Shown here: one piece after another, positions 1 through 10,667 of the stretch
Position numbering within the stretch: the first letter of the stretch is position 1
Layout: every line of letters starts with the position of its first letter
NCBI RefSeq assembly: GCF_901000735.1
Contig: NC_081548.1
Location: 6,885,364-6,949,363 of the forward strand
Direction of reading: 5' to 3'
DNA length: 64,000 bases
From: Corylus avellana
Taxonomy: Eukaryota > Streptophyta > Magnoliopsida > Fagales > Betulaceae
Notes under the pieces: model-generated
Databases searched by the model: none
Told to the model about the DNA's origin: nothing
Seen by the model: only the letters and a program-made list of their open reading frames with translations
Program-made: the position numbers and the translations under genes

Positions 1-877
1 TGAACATTATGCTGGCAAACATAAGCATTTTTTAATTCAAAATCAATATGCATTTTGTTTCCACTCGCAGAGTCCATCTTTTGAGTAGATTTTTCAAAAT
101 ACTTCCTTGGAATAAATCCTTCTTGAAAACAATTTAGATCACAACCAGAATCAATTAGAGCAATAACATCAAAAGCATAATCAGGAGCAATAGAACTATG
201 AACTTTAGAATACCATCTGGGAGGGACAATTTTATGGATAGCACTGACAATCTTAACGTCATCATTAGAAAGAAGCTTGTAGCTAGATTCAGCTTCATCA
301 TCATGCTCAGATTTGTTAACGTTTTTGTTAACATCTTCATTATCAGAGTTATTTTCTGGGAAAAACTGTTGAAGATTTCAAAGCAAAAGCTTTTGTTGTA
401 AATCTTTGTTCTCAGTTTTAACCATTTGCAAGTCATTTTGCAAATCAGCAATGTCTTTCTTGATGTTACCAATCTCATGCTGCAAATCTGAGATAGTAAC
501 TACCTTGGATTTTTGGTTTGAAAATCATTTCAAGGTATCTTCAAGAGAGATTTTAGTGCCGACAGGTTTTTCAAAATCATTAACCATGAGTTTCTTAAGT
601 TTTTTAAGATACTCTTCTTTCAAATCAGGATTTTCAATTTTTGAGATCAAAGTCAGAAGTAAGTCTTCTTGTTCTTTAGATTTCGTCAAAACATAACAAG
701 TTTTTGGATTGCAGCAAGAGTCAGCACAACCATTTTTGAAACAATTTCTGGAAATATCAGAAGCAGAATGATAATCAGAATCCGAAGAGGATGGAAGATC
801 ATCATTGGAAGAATAATTAGAAAAATCATTGTTTTGAAAGATTCTAAAGATTTTTTGCTTTTCATCGTCATTGATAT
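1..877 (-). pseudogene. Post-coat acidic segment and aspartic protease start, pararetrovirus
   Basis: Minus-strand reading after the zinc knuckle gives an Asp/Ser-rich acidic stretch with a small Cys cluster, then a Lys-rich helical segment with several stops. Near 141-152 the active-site motif D-S-G-C of a retroviral-type protease appears, preceded by hydrophobic residues, and the frame stays open to base 1. The reverse transcriptase and RNase H expected next are outside the window. Confidence 0.5.
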
Positions 878-2023
878 TTAAAGCATTAATCTATTTTTTA
901 ATCTTTTTAGGAGGTTTAGGACACTTGTCAGCATAGTGTCCAGTTTCTCCACAATTGAAACACCTGTTCTTAGAAAAATATTTTTCAAATTTTGAATCTT
1001 TATTTTTCTTAGGTGGCTTAGAAAATTTAGGTTTATTAAATTTTCTTTTCTTGTAATTGTTGTAATATGGAGGGGGTGATTTCGAGAAAGCTTTAGATTT
1101 CTTCCTATGCGTTTTGGAGGGAGCAAAGGAGGTAATCCAAACTGTTCACAGAAATTTCCCATTTCATACTTAGCTTTCTTGGCGTTCTTAAGCTGCTGTC
1201 TGATCATTTTTTGATCGATGCACATCTTAATGCCAAGTTTTTTGACTGTAGAGAATAAATCTCTATAGGTCAAATTTTCAAAATCAATGAGACCAGTGTC
1301 AGTACTGATCAATTCATCTTTAACTTTGTGAGCAAATAATGAAGGCAACCCATCAATAAACTTTTCTTTCCAATACGGTTTTTGACTGTCAGTTCTAACC
1401 ATAACACGGGAAAGAAAAACATCTTGATACCATCTATAATCAGACATAGCTGGACATCGAAGATTGTTCAAATAATCAGAAATACGGAAAGTAATATTAG
1501 AAGGAGTCCCGACAAAATGTTTGATGATTGTATAAATTAGAGTGTTAACACCATCAGGTTCACTCATACCAATTCCGTCATTGAAAATGGGTAATCCATC
1601 ATCACCTTTCTTTACTGCTTTCTTGATCTGGTCTCTTCTTTCTTCAGTGAGATATTTATCCCACCAATTTTTTAGGGTACCAGAAAAACCAATAGCAAGT
1701 AAATCCACAATATCAGATTGATTTTTACTGTGGTTAGTGAGGTAGGCATTAGCAACCATGGCCATGTGATCCATCTTGTTGAGCAGTTCTTGCTCAGACA
1801 AACCATCAATGTTCCATTCATACAATTTATCAGCAGAAACAGAGAATTGGGATTGGAGAAACCTTTCCTCAAATTGTAAATCAGGAGGAGTAGGCTTCGA
1901 ATAAACATTCTTTGTAAGGTTGACAGTTCTTGCCAAAGTTTTCTTCAAGAATCCTGATGTCAGAATCAGTGGATTCTTGCGAAGTTTCAGAATCAGAAGA
2001 GGAATGAACTTTTTTGATATCAA
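878..2023 (-). pseudogene. Coat protein core with CCHC zinc knuckle of the pararetrovirus
   Basis: Open for 381 codons, with a central region containing GFSGTLKNWWDKYL and a downstream FGLPPLLPPK motif, as in pararetrovirus coat and related Gag proteins. After about position 1105 the proper reading moves to another frame, in which the knuckle CFNCGETGHYADKC lies at about 921-962. A basic tail follows, then a stop at 891-893. The knuckle would bind RNA in the virion. Breaks: a frame change at each end of the core and the stop after the basic tail. Confidence 0.66.
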
Positions 2024-3173
2024 AATTCTGACCAGAAGTTCTGGTACGAGTGGTTTTCAAATCAGTTAATTCCGAAAGCAATTTGTCGACCTTCTCAAGG
2101 TTAACTTGAGAGGATGTTTTTAAACCAGAAGATTTCTTTAAATCAGGAAGAGAAATCAAGGGTTTTTCAATCTTTGGAGGAGTGGAGGAAACTTTTGGAT
2201 TAGAAGAGAGAGAGGGGAGTTTCTCTTCGATACGGTCCAATTGTTGTCCTAAAATATGCAAAGATTGGGAACAAAAATTGTTTTGTTCGATAATTCTTCT
2301 ATCGTTGGTGATAGGATCCTTATCAACAATTTTGAAAGGAGAACATTTTACAACCATTTTGTTGACATCAAGAAGAGTATTTTCAACAGGAGGATGAGAA
2401 GCCCTAACCTGAGTTTTATCTTCTTTAACAAAAGTTCTTTTGACAACATTCAAAACATTTTCGACAGGGAAATTCTTTTGAAGGTAATTAAAAAACAAAA
2501 TATGTTTTTGGGTCTTAATCATCATCTCGGTCCGTTTGACTTTGATGAGATTTCGTTCCCGTTCAGAATATTTGGCACGGTAAGCATGCCGCAAAACACG
2601 ATTTTCATCAGAGTTAAAATCTTTGAGCAAAGCAGGCCAATCAATGACAGAAAAGAAATCATTGACAGGAGAAACAGCAGTTAAAACACTACACTGATGA
2701 GGAAGAGAAGCAACAAAGTCAGAAGCAGTAGGAGAAACAGATCCACCTTCGTCATCCGTCTGAGGATGGTTTTTGGTAGAATAAAAAGCAGAAGAAACTT
2801 GGGAATGGGTAGAGATTCCCTTGAGTTTCAAATCAGGGTTAACAGGAGGAGAAAGAGGAGGAGGAGCGTCAAGAGACTCGTCCACTTCTTTATCACGACG
2901 ACGGAGTCCTTCTGAGGTTGTAGAACCAGCAAAAGAATTCCTTCGTTCGTTAACCAAAAAAGGTCTTTCGAACAGAGGTCTTTCGATTCTGTTAGAAAGT
3001 TCAAAATCAGAAAAATTGATTTTGACAGATCCATCCATGTATTGCTAGATGTAATCAAGACTAGTGGAATCATTAACTACTCGAGAAGGTTTTGAAACAC
3101 CTTCCAAGAACCACTCGTTGGGGAGGTCAATCTCATCCCAGCAAATCATTTTTGGAGTTTTGATATTAGCATT
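1881..3173 (-). pseudogene. Linker between movement protein and coat of the pararetrovirus
   Basis: This is the continuation of the movement-protein frame. After the stop at 3045-3047 it is open from 3038 to 1881 (385 codons). It is rich in Ser, Pro, Lys and charged residues, with a coiled-coil-like stretch near residues 230-330, and has no catalytic motif I can name. The position matches the poorly conserved segment that precedes the coat in petuvirus-like polyproteins. Reading passes to another frame near 1900-1960, where the coat core begins. Confidence 0.5.
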
Positions 3174-3877
3174 CTAAGTAGAACTTTGAATCAACAAAGT
3201 AGATTCACCTGGATTCTTGATCACAGCTTGTGGATCTAGATTTGTCTTCATCAATTTATAATAAATACGGTAGATGATAGCAAGGGGTCTGCTACCTTCT
3301 TCCATATTATAACCAGAAGACTGCATGTTAAGCGTTAAAGCTTTCAAAACATGAATATCATTTAAAGCAAGAGAAATGTTTGGGAAAACATCAAAATTAA
3401 CAGGACCAACAAACATGGAAGATTGGATCATTCCAAGGATACTGGTCTTAAAATCAAGGAATCTTGCGTCACGCAAGCAAAGCAAAACAGAAGCATTAAT
3501 ACTGAGTCGAGTCAATGGCTTGACTGCAACTTGGACACAACCAACATGCAAAAACTTGTAACCTTTAGCAAGAGAGTCGTTAATGAACTTCTTGTTAAAC
3601 AAAGTGATGGTTTGATCTCTGCCGGTAATAGCAAAGGTTTGTTCCACCGTTTTGACAGTAAACTGGGTTTTAAATGAACTTTAAACCAAGAAGAAGTAGT
3701 GTAAACATCCTTAGCGTCCAGCTTAGGGATGTTCCATTTATCAAAACATAAATTATTATCAGATTCAACAGAAAAATTTTCAAAATTAACCACGTCAGGT
3801 GGTAAACTGGACTGAGAGCTAACAGAAGAATTAGATCTCCACATTATGACATACAAACTAAACTCAAAATTACTCAC
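3174..3877 (-). pseudogene. Movement protein region (30K superfamily) of the pararetrovirus
   Basis: The first minus-strand frame starts at 3877 (a second ATG at 3844) and carries the N-terminal part. Around 3650-3680 the reading moves to another frame, which holds the recognisable core with KFLHVG, VQVAVKPLTR and LCLRDARFLDFKTS, typical of caulimovirid movement proteins that bind nucleic acid and form plasmodesmal tubules. A stop lies at 3174-3176, but the same frame continues beyond it into the linker, so in the intact ancestor this was one polyprotein. The copy is broken by one frame change and two stops (3174-3176 and 3045-3047). Confidence 0.68.
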
Positions 3878-3956
3878 TGGGTGAAGTCTTAAAGGATCTC
3901 ATCCTAGGTACTCACTCACTGTGTAAACTTCCTAAGGATCTCCTTCCTAGGACACT

Positions 3957-4240
3957 AGACTATCCGCACATACCCTTGGCCTAGCGCTCGGTTGAAACTA
4001 TCCACACATACCCTTGACCTAGCCCTCGGCTAAAACCAGAACTATTCACACATACCCTTGGCCTAGCCCACAGATCATCTTCACGCCCTAACGCCAACCC
4101 AGGCTTAAGCGGGACTTACAGATACCTCGACGGCTGTAGTGAGGGGGTGGTGAACTACCGTTCCTTACAACAAAGGTGACGGGGTGGGGGACTATCGTTC
4201 CAACAAAAGTGACGGGGTGGCGGACTACCGTCTAACACCT
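3957..4240 (-). repeat. Two short tandem-repeat sets in the pararetrovirus leader
   Basis: Set A is three imperfect copies of about 43 bp (near 3957, 3999 and 4043) sharing CACATACCCTTGRCCTAG. Set B is three imperfect copies of about 36 bp (near 4137, 4180 and 4208) sharing GGGGTGGNGRACTAYCGT. They lie between the promoter and the first start codon, where caulimovirid RNAs have long structured leaders. A structural role is inference. Confidence 0.6.
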
Positions 4241-4346
4241 AAGATCTCGACACAGAGAAGGTAAACTGGGAGTAAGGAAAGAGGAGAAGAGCAAGACATA
4301 AACTCAGGGGGTAGCAAAGAGTAGGGTGTACATCAAGGCAGCGCAG

Positions 4347-4387
4347 TATATATATATATATATGCCACAGTGTCATCTAATAAGTCA
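4347..4387 (-). promoter_or_regulatory. Pararetrovirus promoter: TATA box and as-1-like TGAC pair
   Basis: A run of TA repeats (4347-4363) serves as a TATA box for minus-strand transcription. Just upstream, at 4372-4387, two TGAC half-sites are separated by 8 nt, the same spacing as the two half-sites of the caulimovirus as-1 element that binds TGA bZIP factors. The gap to the TATA box (under 10 nt) is shorter than in the 35S promoter. Transcription would start near 4320. Activity is inferred, not shown. Confidence 0.5.
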
Positions 4388-4390
4388 TCC

Positions 4391-5196
4391 ACTTTATCCA
4401 AGATGCTGAAACATACATATCAGACCTCATGTCATACCTCACAGATTACGTGCTAATGTGCTTGTGTGATCAGATCAAACATGTGATTTTTCAACTGTCC
4501 TAAACAAGTAACCAAACTAATAGATTCACTCATCAGATCATGTGTTTAAATTTTAAGCTCACTGATGAATTTAAGCCACAATTCTGTTAGATCAACTTAA
4601 AATTTTAGGGCAATCATGAACATGCATAATTTTTATTATTATTATTATTATTATTTTTTTTTTATCACAAACAAACAACACTCAAAAAAGACAATTAACA
4701 TGAAATTGGGACAAAGTGTGTGTAAACATGTGTGCCTATACCCCCAAACTTAAATGACACATTGTCCCCAATGTGTCTAAATTAAGGAAAGAGTGTACCC
4801 GGGAGATGGTCGACATAGTCTTGGAAAGCATGGCTCATAGCTCACCCCCAAACTTTAATTGAAGCACACTTGTCCCTGCAAAATAATAAAACACACAAAC
4901 AAGTAAAAAGAAACAAAATTAAACGAAATAAAAATTGAACAGAAAAAAGAATAATGAAAATAACTATTGGATGCTGCCAAGTGCGCTCGATCGCACATGT
5001 TGTGGGTTCAATCGCACTAACAGAGTGCGGTAGCCTCACAGATGGAGACCTGGGCTCGATCGCATGTGTGGTGCGATCAATCACAGTAACAGAATGGAAA
5101 AGAAACTACATAACGCCAAAAATACTAAACACAAAAAAATATAAATCAAACAAAATAAAATAAAACAAACAACAAAATAAAAGGATATGCTATGGG
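4391..5196 (-). other. 3' untranslated part of the Athila-type element; no gene
   Basis: Between the pararetrovirus promoter and the integrase tail I see no coding region. On the minus strand it holds the CTCGATCGCA module (4980-5095), two purine-rich AAGTTTGGGGGT tracts of the kind that precede Athila 3' LTRs (near 4740 and 4845), and a TTA microsatellite with poly-T (4629-4664). No second LTR copy is seen, so the 3' end of the element is lost. Confidence 0.5.
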
Positions 5197-5646
5197 GTGC
5201 CTCCCATGAGCGCTAAGTTTTACGTCTTAAGCCAGACTTTGGTCCCCTCTCAGTACGGTCCAAAAGTGGATGCTTCATTTTGGATGGAGTGGAGTGCCAA
5301 ATCTTCATCTCTTGGTACTAATTTTACTTCAAGATATGGCTTGACTCTGTGTCCATTGACTTTGAATGACTGGTCAGTTTGGGGGTCTTGAATTTCCAAG
5401 GCTCCATGAGGGAATACTTGTGTAACCAATGCAGGGCCCAGACCATCTTGACTTAAGCTTTCCAGGGAAAAGTTTCAATCTTGAATTGTAGATTAAAACC
5501 TTATGTCCTACTTGAAACTCCTTCCTGATCAGTTGTTTGTCATAATATGCTTTGGTTCTGTCCTTGCAGAGCTTGGCATTCTCATATGCATCATGCCTCA
5601 GTTCCTCAAGTTCATTTAGTTGGAGCTTCCTCTTGTCACCAGCTTG

Positions 5647-6675
5647 CTACATATTGAAGTTAAACTTCTGGATGGCCCAATACGCTTTGTGTTCCAATTC
5701 CACTGGTAGATGACATGCTTTCCCCAAAACCAACCGATATGGAGACATACCGAAAGGTGTCTTGTAAGCAGTCCTATAAGCCCATAGTACATCGTTTAAG
5801 CGCAGTGACCAATCCTTCCAATTGGGGTTCACTGTCCTTTCGAGGATGCCTTTGAGTTCTCTGTTGCTGATTTCTGCTTGGCCACTGGTTTGGGGATGGT
5901 ATGGAGTACCAACCTTATGGGTGATGCCATATTTCTTCATCACCGAAGTAAAAGCATAGTTGTTAAAGTGGCTCCCCCCATCACTAATGATTGCCCTAGG
6001 TGTTCCAAATCTAGCAAAAATGTTTTCCTGCAAAAACTTCACAACCACTTTGTGATCATTAGTCCTTGAGAGGACAGCCTCGACCCATTTAGACACATAA
6101 TCCACACCCACAAGAATATATGAATAACCGAATGAGTTAGGAAATGCTCCCATGAAGTCAATACCCTAAACATCGAAGAGTTCAACAACTTGAATATTTT
6201 GCAATGGCATTTGATTTCTGGATGAGATGTTACCTGTCTTTTGGAATTTATCACAAGAGTTGCAAAACAAGAAAGTGTCTTTAAACATATTAGGACAATA
6301 AAAACCAGATTGTAATACCTTAAGTGCTGTTCTCTTGGCCCCAAAGTGTCCACCACAAGCAAACTGGTGACAGTGCTGCAAAATACTCAAGTGCTCATCT
6401 TCTGGGACACACCTTCTAATGATTTGATCAGGGCAGAATTTGAACAAATAGGGGTCATCCCAATGGCATTGTCTAGATCTAGATATTAACCTCTTCCTTT
6501 CTTGGCTAGACATATCTGGAGGAAATACCTTGGCAGTGATGTAATTCACTATATCTGCATACCATGGGAGTTGGATATCAACTGGAAACAATTGCTCATC
6601 TGGAAAATTTTCATTCAGAGGGAGTTCATCTCCTTCCTCCTCGTGAAGTAATCTGGATAAGTGATCTGACACCAC
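5647..6675 (-). pseudogene. integrase, Athila-type (two pieces)
   Basis: The first piece (6675-6166) holds the HHCC zinc-binding region, with HCHQFACGGH followed by two Cys in CNSCDKF. A stop at 6166-6168 interrupts the frame just before the catalytic core. The second piece (6153-5647) carries the DDE core: first Asp in GIDFMG, second in ISDGGSHF, Glu in QAEISNREL, with [19 protein letters not shown] after it. A stop at 5647 ends it; short C-terminal sequence is readable to about 5380. Confidence 0.88.
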
Positions 6676-6741
6676 ATTCTCACTACCATTCTTGTCTCTA
6701 ATCTCAAGGTCAAACTCTTGTAGTAATAATACTCATCTGAT

Positions 6742-7485
6742 CTATCTTGGTTTGGCATCTTTCTTGGTAAACAAATATCTTAACGCAGCATGATCAGTGA
6801 ATACAATAACCTTAGAACCAATTAGGTACGACCTGAACTTCTCCAAAGCAAATATGACAGCTAATAATTCTTTCTCGGTAGTAGAATAATTTAGCTGGGC
6901 ATTGTTCAATGTTCTAGAAGCATAATAAATGGCATGAGGTACCTTCTTGATTCTTTGTCCCAAGATGGCTCCCACGGCAAAGTCACTGGCATCACACATG
7001 AGCTCAAAGGGTAGGCTCCAATCAGGTGCTTGCATTATTGGTGCAGAAGTGAGCAGCTTTTTCAGTGTGTTGAAGGCAGTCATGCATTCTTTAGTCCATT
7101 CAAACTTGGCATCCTTTCCTAGCAATGCACAGAGGGGTCTAGAGATCTTGGAGAAATCTTTGATGAACCTTCTATAGAATCCGGCATGTCCAAGAAAACT
7201 CTTCACCCTCATGACTGTCAGAGGTGGCGAAAGTTTGGAGATGATATCTATTTTGGCTTTATCCACCTCAATTCCTTTACTTGAAATAGCATGACCCAAT
7301 ACGATGCCTTGTTGAACCATGAAATGGCATTTTTCCCAATTGAGCACTAGATTGCATTCTTCACACCTCTTGAGAACATTCTTCAAATGGTGGAGGCATT
7401 CATCAAAACTAGACCCAAAAACGCTAAAGTCATCCATAAATACCTCAATGGTTTTCTCCACCATGTCTGAAAAAATGCTCATCAT
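6742..7485 (-). pseudogene. reverse transcriptase catalytic part and RNase H, Athila-type
   Basis: Continues the preceding frame after a single stop. The catalytic FMDDF (YxDD class) is near residue 18, followed by the connection [16 protein letters not shown] and an RNase H domain with [10 protein letters not shown] and the [18 protein letters not shown] motif around residues 165-230. The domain ends before its last conserved block; stops at 6742 and a little downstream break the passage to the integrase. Confidence 0.9.
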
Positions 7486-7491
7486 GCATCT

Positions 7492-9825
7492 CTAGAATGT
7501 AGCTGGGGCATTGTATAAGCCAAATGGCATCCTTCTGTAAGCGAATGTGCCAAAAGGACATGTGAAGGTGGTCTTCTCCTGATCCTCTGGTGCTATTGCA
7601 ATTTGATTATAGCCACTATACCCATCCAAGAAACAGTAGTGGCTATGGCCAGTTAATCTCTCTAGCATTTGGTCAATGAATGGTAATGGAAAGTGGTCTT
7701 TTCTTGTTACCATGTTCAGTCTTCTATAATCGGTGCACACCCTCCACCCAGTGGTTACTCTTGTGGGTATCAGTTCATCATCTTCATTCTTCACCACTGT
7801 GATCTCACTCTTTTTTGGTACTACTTGGACTGGATTGACCCATTTACTGTCTAAGATGGGATAGATGATGCCCACATCCAGTAGTTTTAATACCTCTGCC
7901 TTGACTACCTCCTTCATGTGTGGGTTGAGTCTTCTCTGTGCATCCCTGGTTGGCTTTGCTTCGTCTTCAAGGAAGATTTGATGCATGCACTTAGCTGGAC
8001 TTATTCCTTTGATATCAGCAATGGTCCACCCTAAGGCGGTTTTATGATCTCTTAGAATTCTCAACAGCTTTTCTTCTTCCCCACAACTTAGATTTGCAGC
8101 AATGATGACTGGTAGTGTCTCGCTTTCTCCCAAGTATACATATTTTAGGTGCTCCGGCAATTGCTTCAATTTCAGCTTCGGTGCCTGTACAATAGAGGGA
8201 ACAAGAGAGGTGTTAGTGGGCTCAAGAACTTCAAAGGAATGAGTATACTTACCTGAGTATTTTGGAGAGGCCTCAAGGTGATGCACTGTTTCAAGGATGT
8301 CATTAATAACATTTTCAGGTTTTGGCTCAATGTCCTGCCTTGTGAAACCATGGGTGAGGGTGGCCGCTAATGGATCTTTATGTTGGTCCTGCAAAACTGT
8401 CTTACCAACATCTTGGATCATACAAACATCAAAACATTCTAAATCTTCTTGAGGTAATTTTAATGCATCGAATATTTTGAACTCTATTGTCTCACCATTT
8501 ACCATCATGCTCACAATACCCTTTTTTACACCTATTGTAGTATCAGCAGTTCTCATAAAGGGTCTTCCTAAGATAATAGGTAAAGGTGATGGCATAGGAG
8601 ATTCTTCCACATCCAACACAATGAAATCAGCAGGTAGAATAACTGTACTTAGCTTTACCAAAACATCATCAAGTATACCTCTTGGTCTTTTTATGCTTCT
8701 GTCTGCCAATTGCAAGGTGATAGAGGTTGGTTGAAGTTCTCCCAATCCCAGTTGTTCGTATACAGTGTAAGGCATCAAATTCACCCCTGCTCCTAGATCC
8801 AGTAGTGCCTTTTCAAAAGAATGGTCTCCTATCCTGCAGGGAATGGTAAAACTACTTGGATCTGTTAGCTTTGGTGGTAATTTCCTTAACAAGACTGCGC
8901 TTACCTCTTCTGTTAAGGCCACTGTCTCATGTTCCTGAAACTTCCTTTTGTTAGTGCAACAATCCTTTAAAAATTTAGCATATAAAGGAATTTGTTTAAT
9001 TGCATCTAATAAAGGAATGTTGATTTCTACTTTCCTTAAAGTCTCAAAGATATCCTTGAGTTGCTCTTCTTTCTTTGGTTTGACTAGCCTTTGAGGAAAG
9101 GGGGGTGCATTTACCTTCTCCATTTTGTTCACCTTAGAAGTTGATGGTCCTTCTGGAGTTGCTCGAGGTGGCTCTTCAATTCCAATGACCTTGCCATTCC
9201 TGAGAACTGTGACTGCTTCCAGCTGCTGATGACCTCCTAGATTGGGTATTGTCTGAGCTGGAGATTCTCCCTGCTTTTTCTCATTTAGCTCCTTTGCCAT
9301 CTGACCCATTTGCACTTTCAGTTTTTGTATGTCTTGCTCAGTCTTTGTGTTAACTTGTTTTTGATCAACCATAAACTGTTGTTGTGAAGTCACTAGTTGT
9401 CGTACAAGATCCTTCAGGTCATCCTTCTCTGGCTCTTGAGCTAGTGTGTCCTGTTGCAGAGGTGAAATTTTCTGAGCAGTCATGGCTTTGACAATCATGT
9501 CCAACTTCTGTTCCACAGCAGACATCTGATTTTGCATTTCCCTATTTTCGTCATTCTTGCCTTTGCTTCTTACATCTTGCCTCCTTTTGGATGGGAATTG
9601 TTGAGTATGTTCACTCAACCCCTCAAAGATTCCTATGGCTTCCTCACTACTCTTTTCCATTAGCATACCTCCACAAGCGGTATCAACCATCCCTCTATTA
9701 GTATCATCTAAACCTTCATAAAAAATTTGTACATGATCATCTTGAGGGATGTTGTGATGTGGACACTTTAGAAGCAAGGTATTGAAGTGATCCCACGCCT
9801 CAAAGAACAAATCTCCGTCTCGTTG
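7492..9825 (-). pseudogene. gag C-terminus, protease and reverse transcriptase N-part, Athila-type
   Basis: An open frame of about 775 codons follows the gag stop. Its first 100 residues finish the capsid domain, then comes a Gln/Lys-rich helical linker. The protease lies around residues 320-430 with the DLGAGVNLMP active-site region, where DLGA replaces DSGA as is usual in this lineage. The reverse transcriptase starts around residue 640, with CTDYRRLN and the RMPFGL motif near the end. A stop at 7492-7494 cuts it just after APATF, a conserved site inside the palm. Confidence 0.88.
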
Positions 9826-10278
9826 TTAGAACATTTGAAGTTCCCTTTTAAGTTGCTTTGTCTTCTGGGCTGGGAAAAACTTCTTCAGAAACTTGGTGGT
9901 CAATTCTTCCCAAGTGTGGATAGATTCTGCAGGCAAGGAATTGTACCACAGGTTAGCATTATCTTTCAAGGAAAAAGGGAAGAGAACTAACCTGAGTCTT
10001 TCTTGAGTTTGGCCTTGAACATGTTGCAACTTGTATAAGTCGAAAAATTCCTTAAGATGCAAGTTGGGATCCTCAGTAGATGTGCTTCTGAAGTGGGTCA
10101 ATGCATTTAGGATTTGAGGAGAGATATAATAGCTGCCATCCACCTCTGGTTGATATGCTATGCAAGAGGTTTGATGGAGGTTTGTTGGCACGTATGCCTG
10201 CTTCATTGGTCTCCTCACTCGTGGTGGATTGGCCTCTAATGGTCTTGGCTCCACTGGGTTCTCTTGCAAATCTTCCAT
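9826..10278 (-). pseudogene. gag, N-terminal part, Athila-type element
   Basis: Starts at the ATG at 10278 and runs 150 codons to a stop at 9826-9828. The retrotransposon-gag signature is present in the C-terminal half, including FFDLYKLQHVQGQTQERLRL and LWYNSLPAESIHTWEEL, matching the capsid fold of Athila/Tat Gag. The same frame reopens directly after the stop, so one nonsense codon separates this from the gag-pol frame at 7492-9825. Confidence 0.85.
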
Positions 10279-10640
10279 CTCAGTTTCTTCTTCTTCTTCT
10301 TTGTCTCTAGGTCGTTGTCAAATTGTCCGCTCAATTTCAGGATCGAGTGGAAAAACGGTTGAGGCTTGAGATCGATGACCTTGCATGAACTGTATTACTT
10401 TTTCCGCTAGGCAGCTTCTGTACTGCCTAGTCCGGATGCTCCCTGGAACTTCGCTCGATCACAGGTTGGTGCGCTCGATCGCACTTTGTTGACGACTGAT
10501 TACAATCACAGAACGGCAATCTGTAAGCTGCACAGAAAACAAAAAAAATTCAGGGGAAATTTTTTTTTTTTTTTTTAAATTAACAATTAAAAATTGAAAT
10601 AACAAAACTAAAGGAAAATAAATTTAAACAAAATTCGCTG

Positions 10641-10661
10641 CAATCCCCGGCAATGACGCCA
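10641..10661 (-). promoter_or_regulatory. Primer-binding site of the Athila-type element
   Basis: On the minus strand this reads TGGCGTCATTGCCGGGGATT, one substitution away from the common tRNA-Asp-type primer site TGGCGCCGTTGCCGGGGA of Athila/Tat elements, six bases after the LTR end. Confidence 0.7.
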
Positions 10662-10667
10662 AAAACT

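Larger units (their letters stand above)
1..4390 (-). mobile_element. Degenerate endogenous pararetrovirus (caulimovirid-like), 5' part
   Basis: Read on the minus strand, this block gives in order a TATA promoter, a repeat-rich leader of about 450 nt, a 30K-type movement-protein region, a long linker, a coat region ending in a CCHC knuckle, and an aspartic-protease region with a D-S-G-C motif. That order is known from caulimovirids of the petuvirus type, where movement protein and coat share one polyprotein frame. No LTR is seen at the upstream end. The copy is inactive: in-frame stops and at least three frame changes break it, and the reverse transcriptase expected next would lie left of base 1. 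A movement-protein-bearing LTR element is the main alternative. The pararetrovirus reading rests on domain order only. Confidence 0.72.

Noticed and set aside
198..881. Short plus-strand frames opposite the pararetrovirus
   Set aside because: They are antisense shadows of an AT-rich coding region with no family resemblance.
5878..10310. Plus-strand frames opposite the Athila gag-pol
   Set aside because: Antisense of clearly recognisable gag, protease, reverse transcriptase and integrase.
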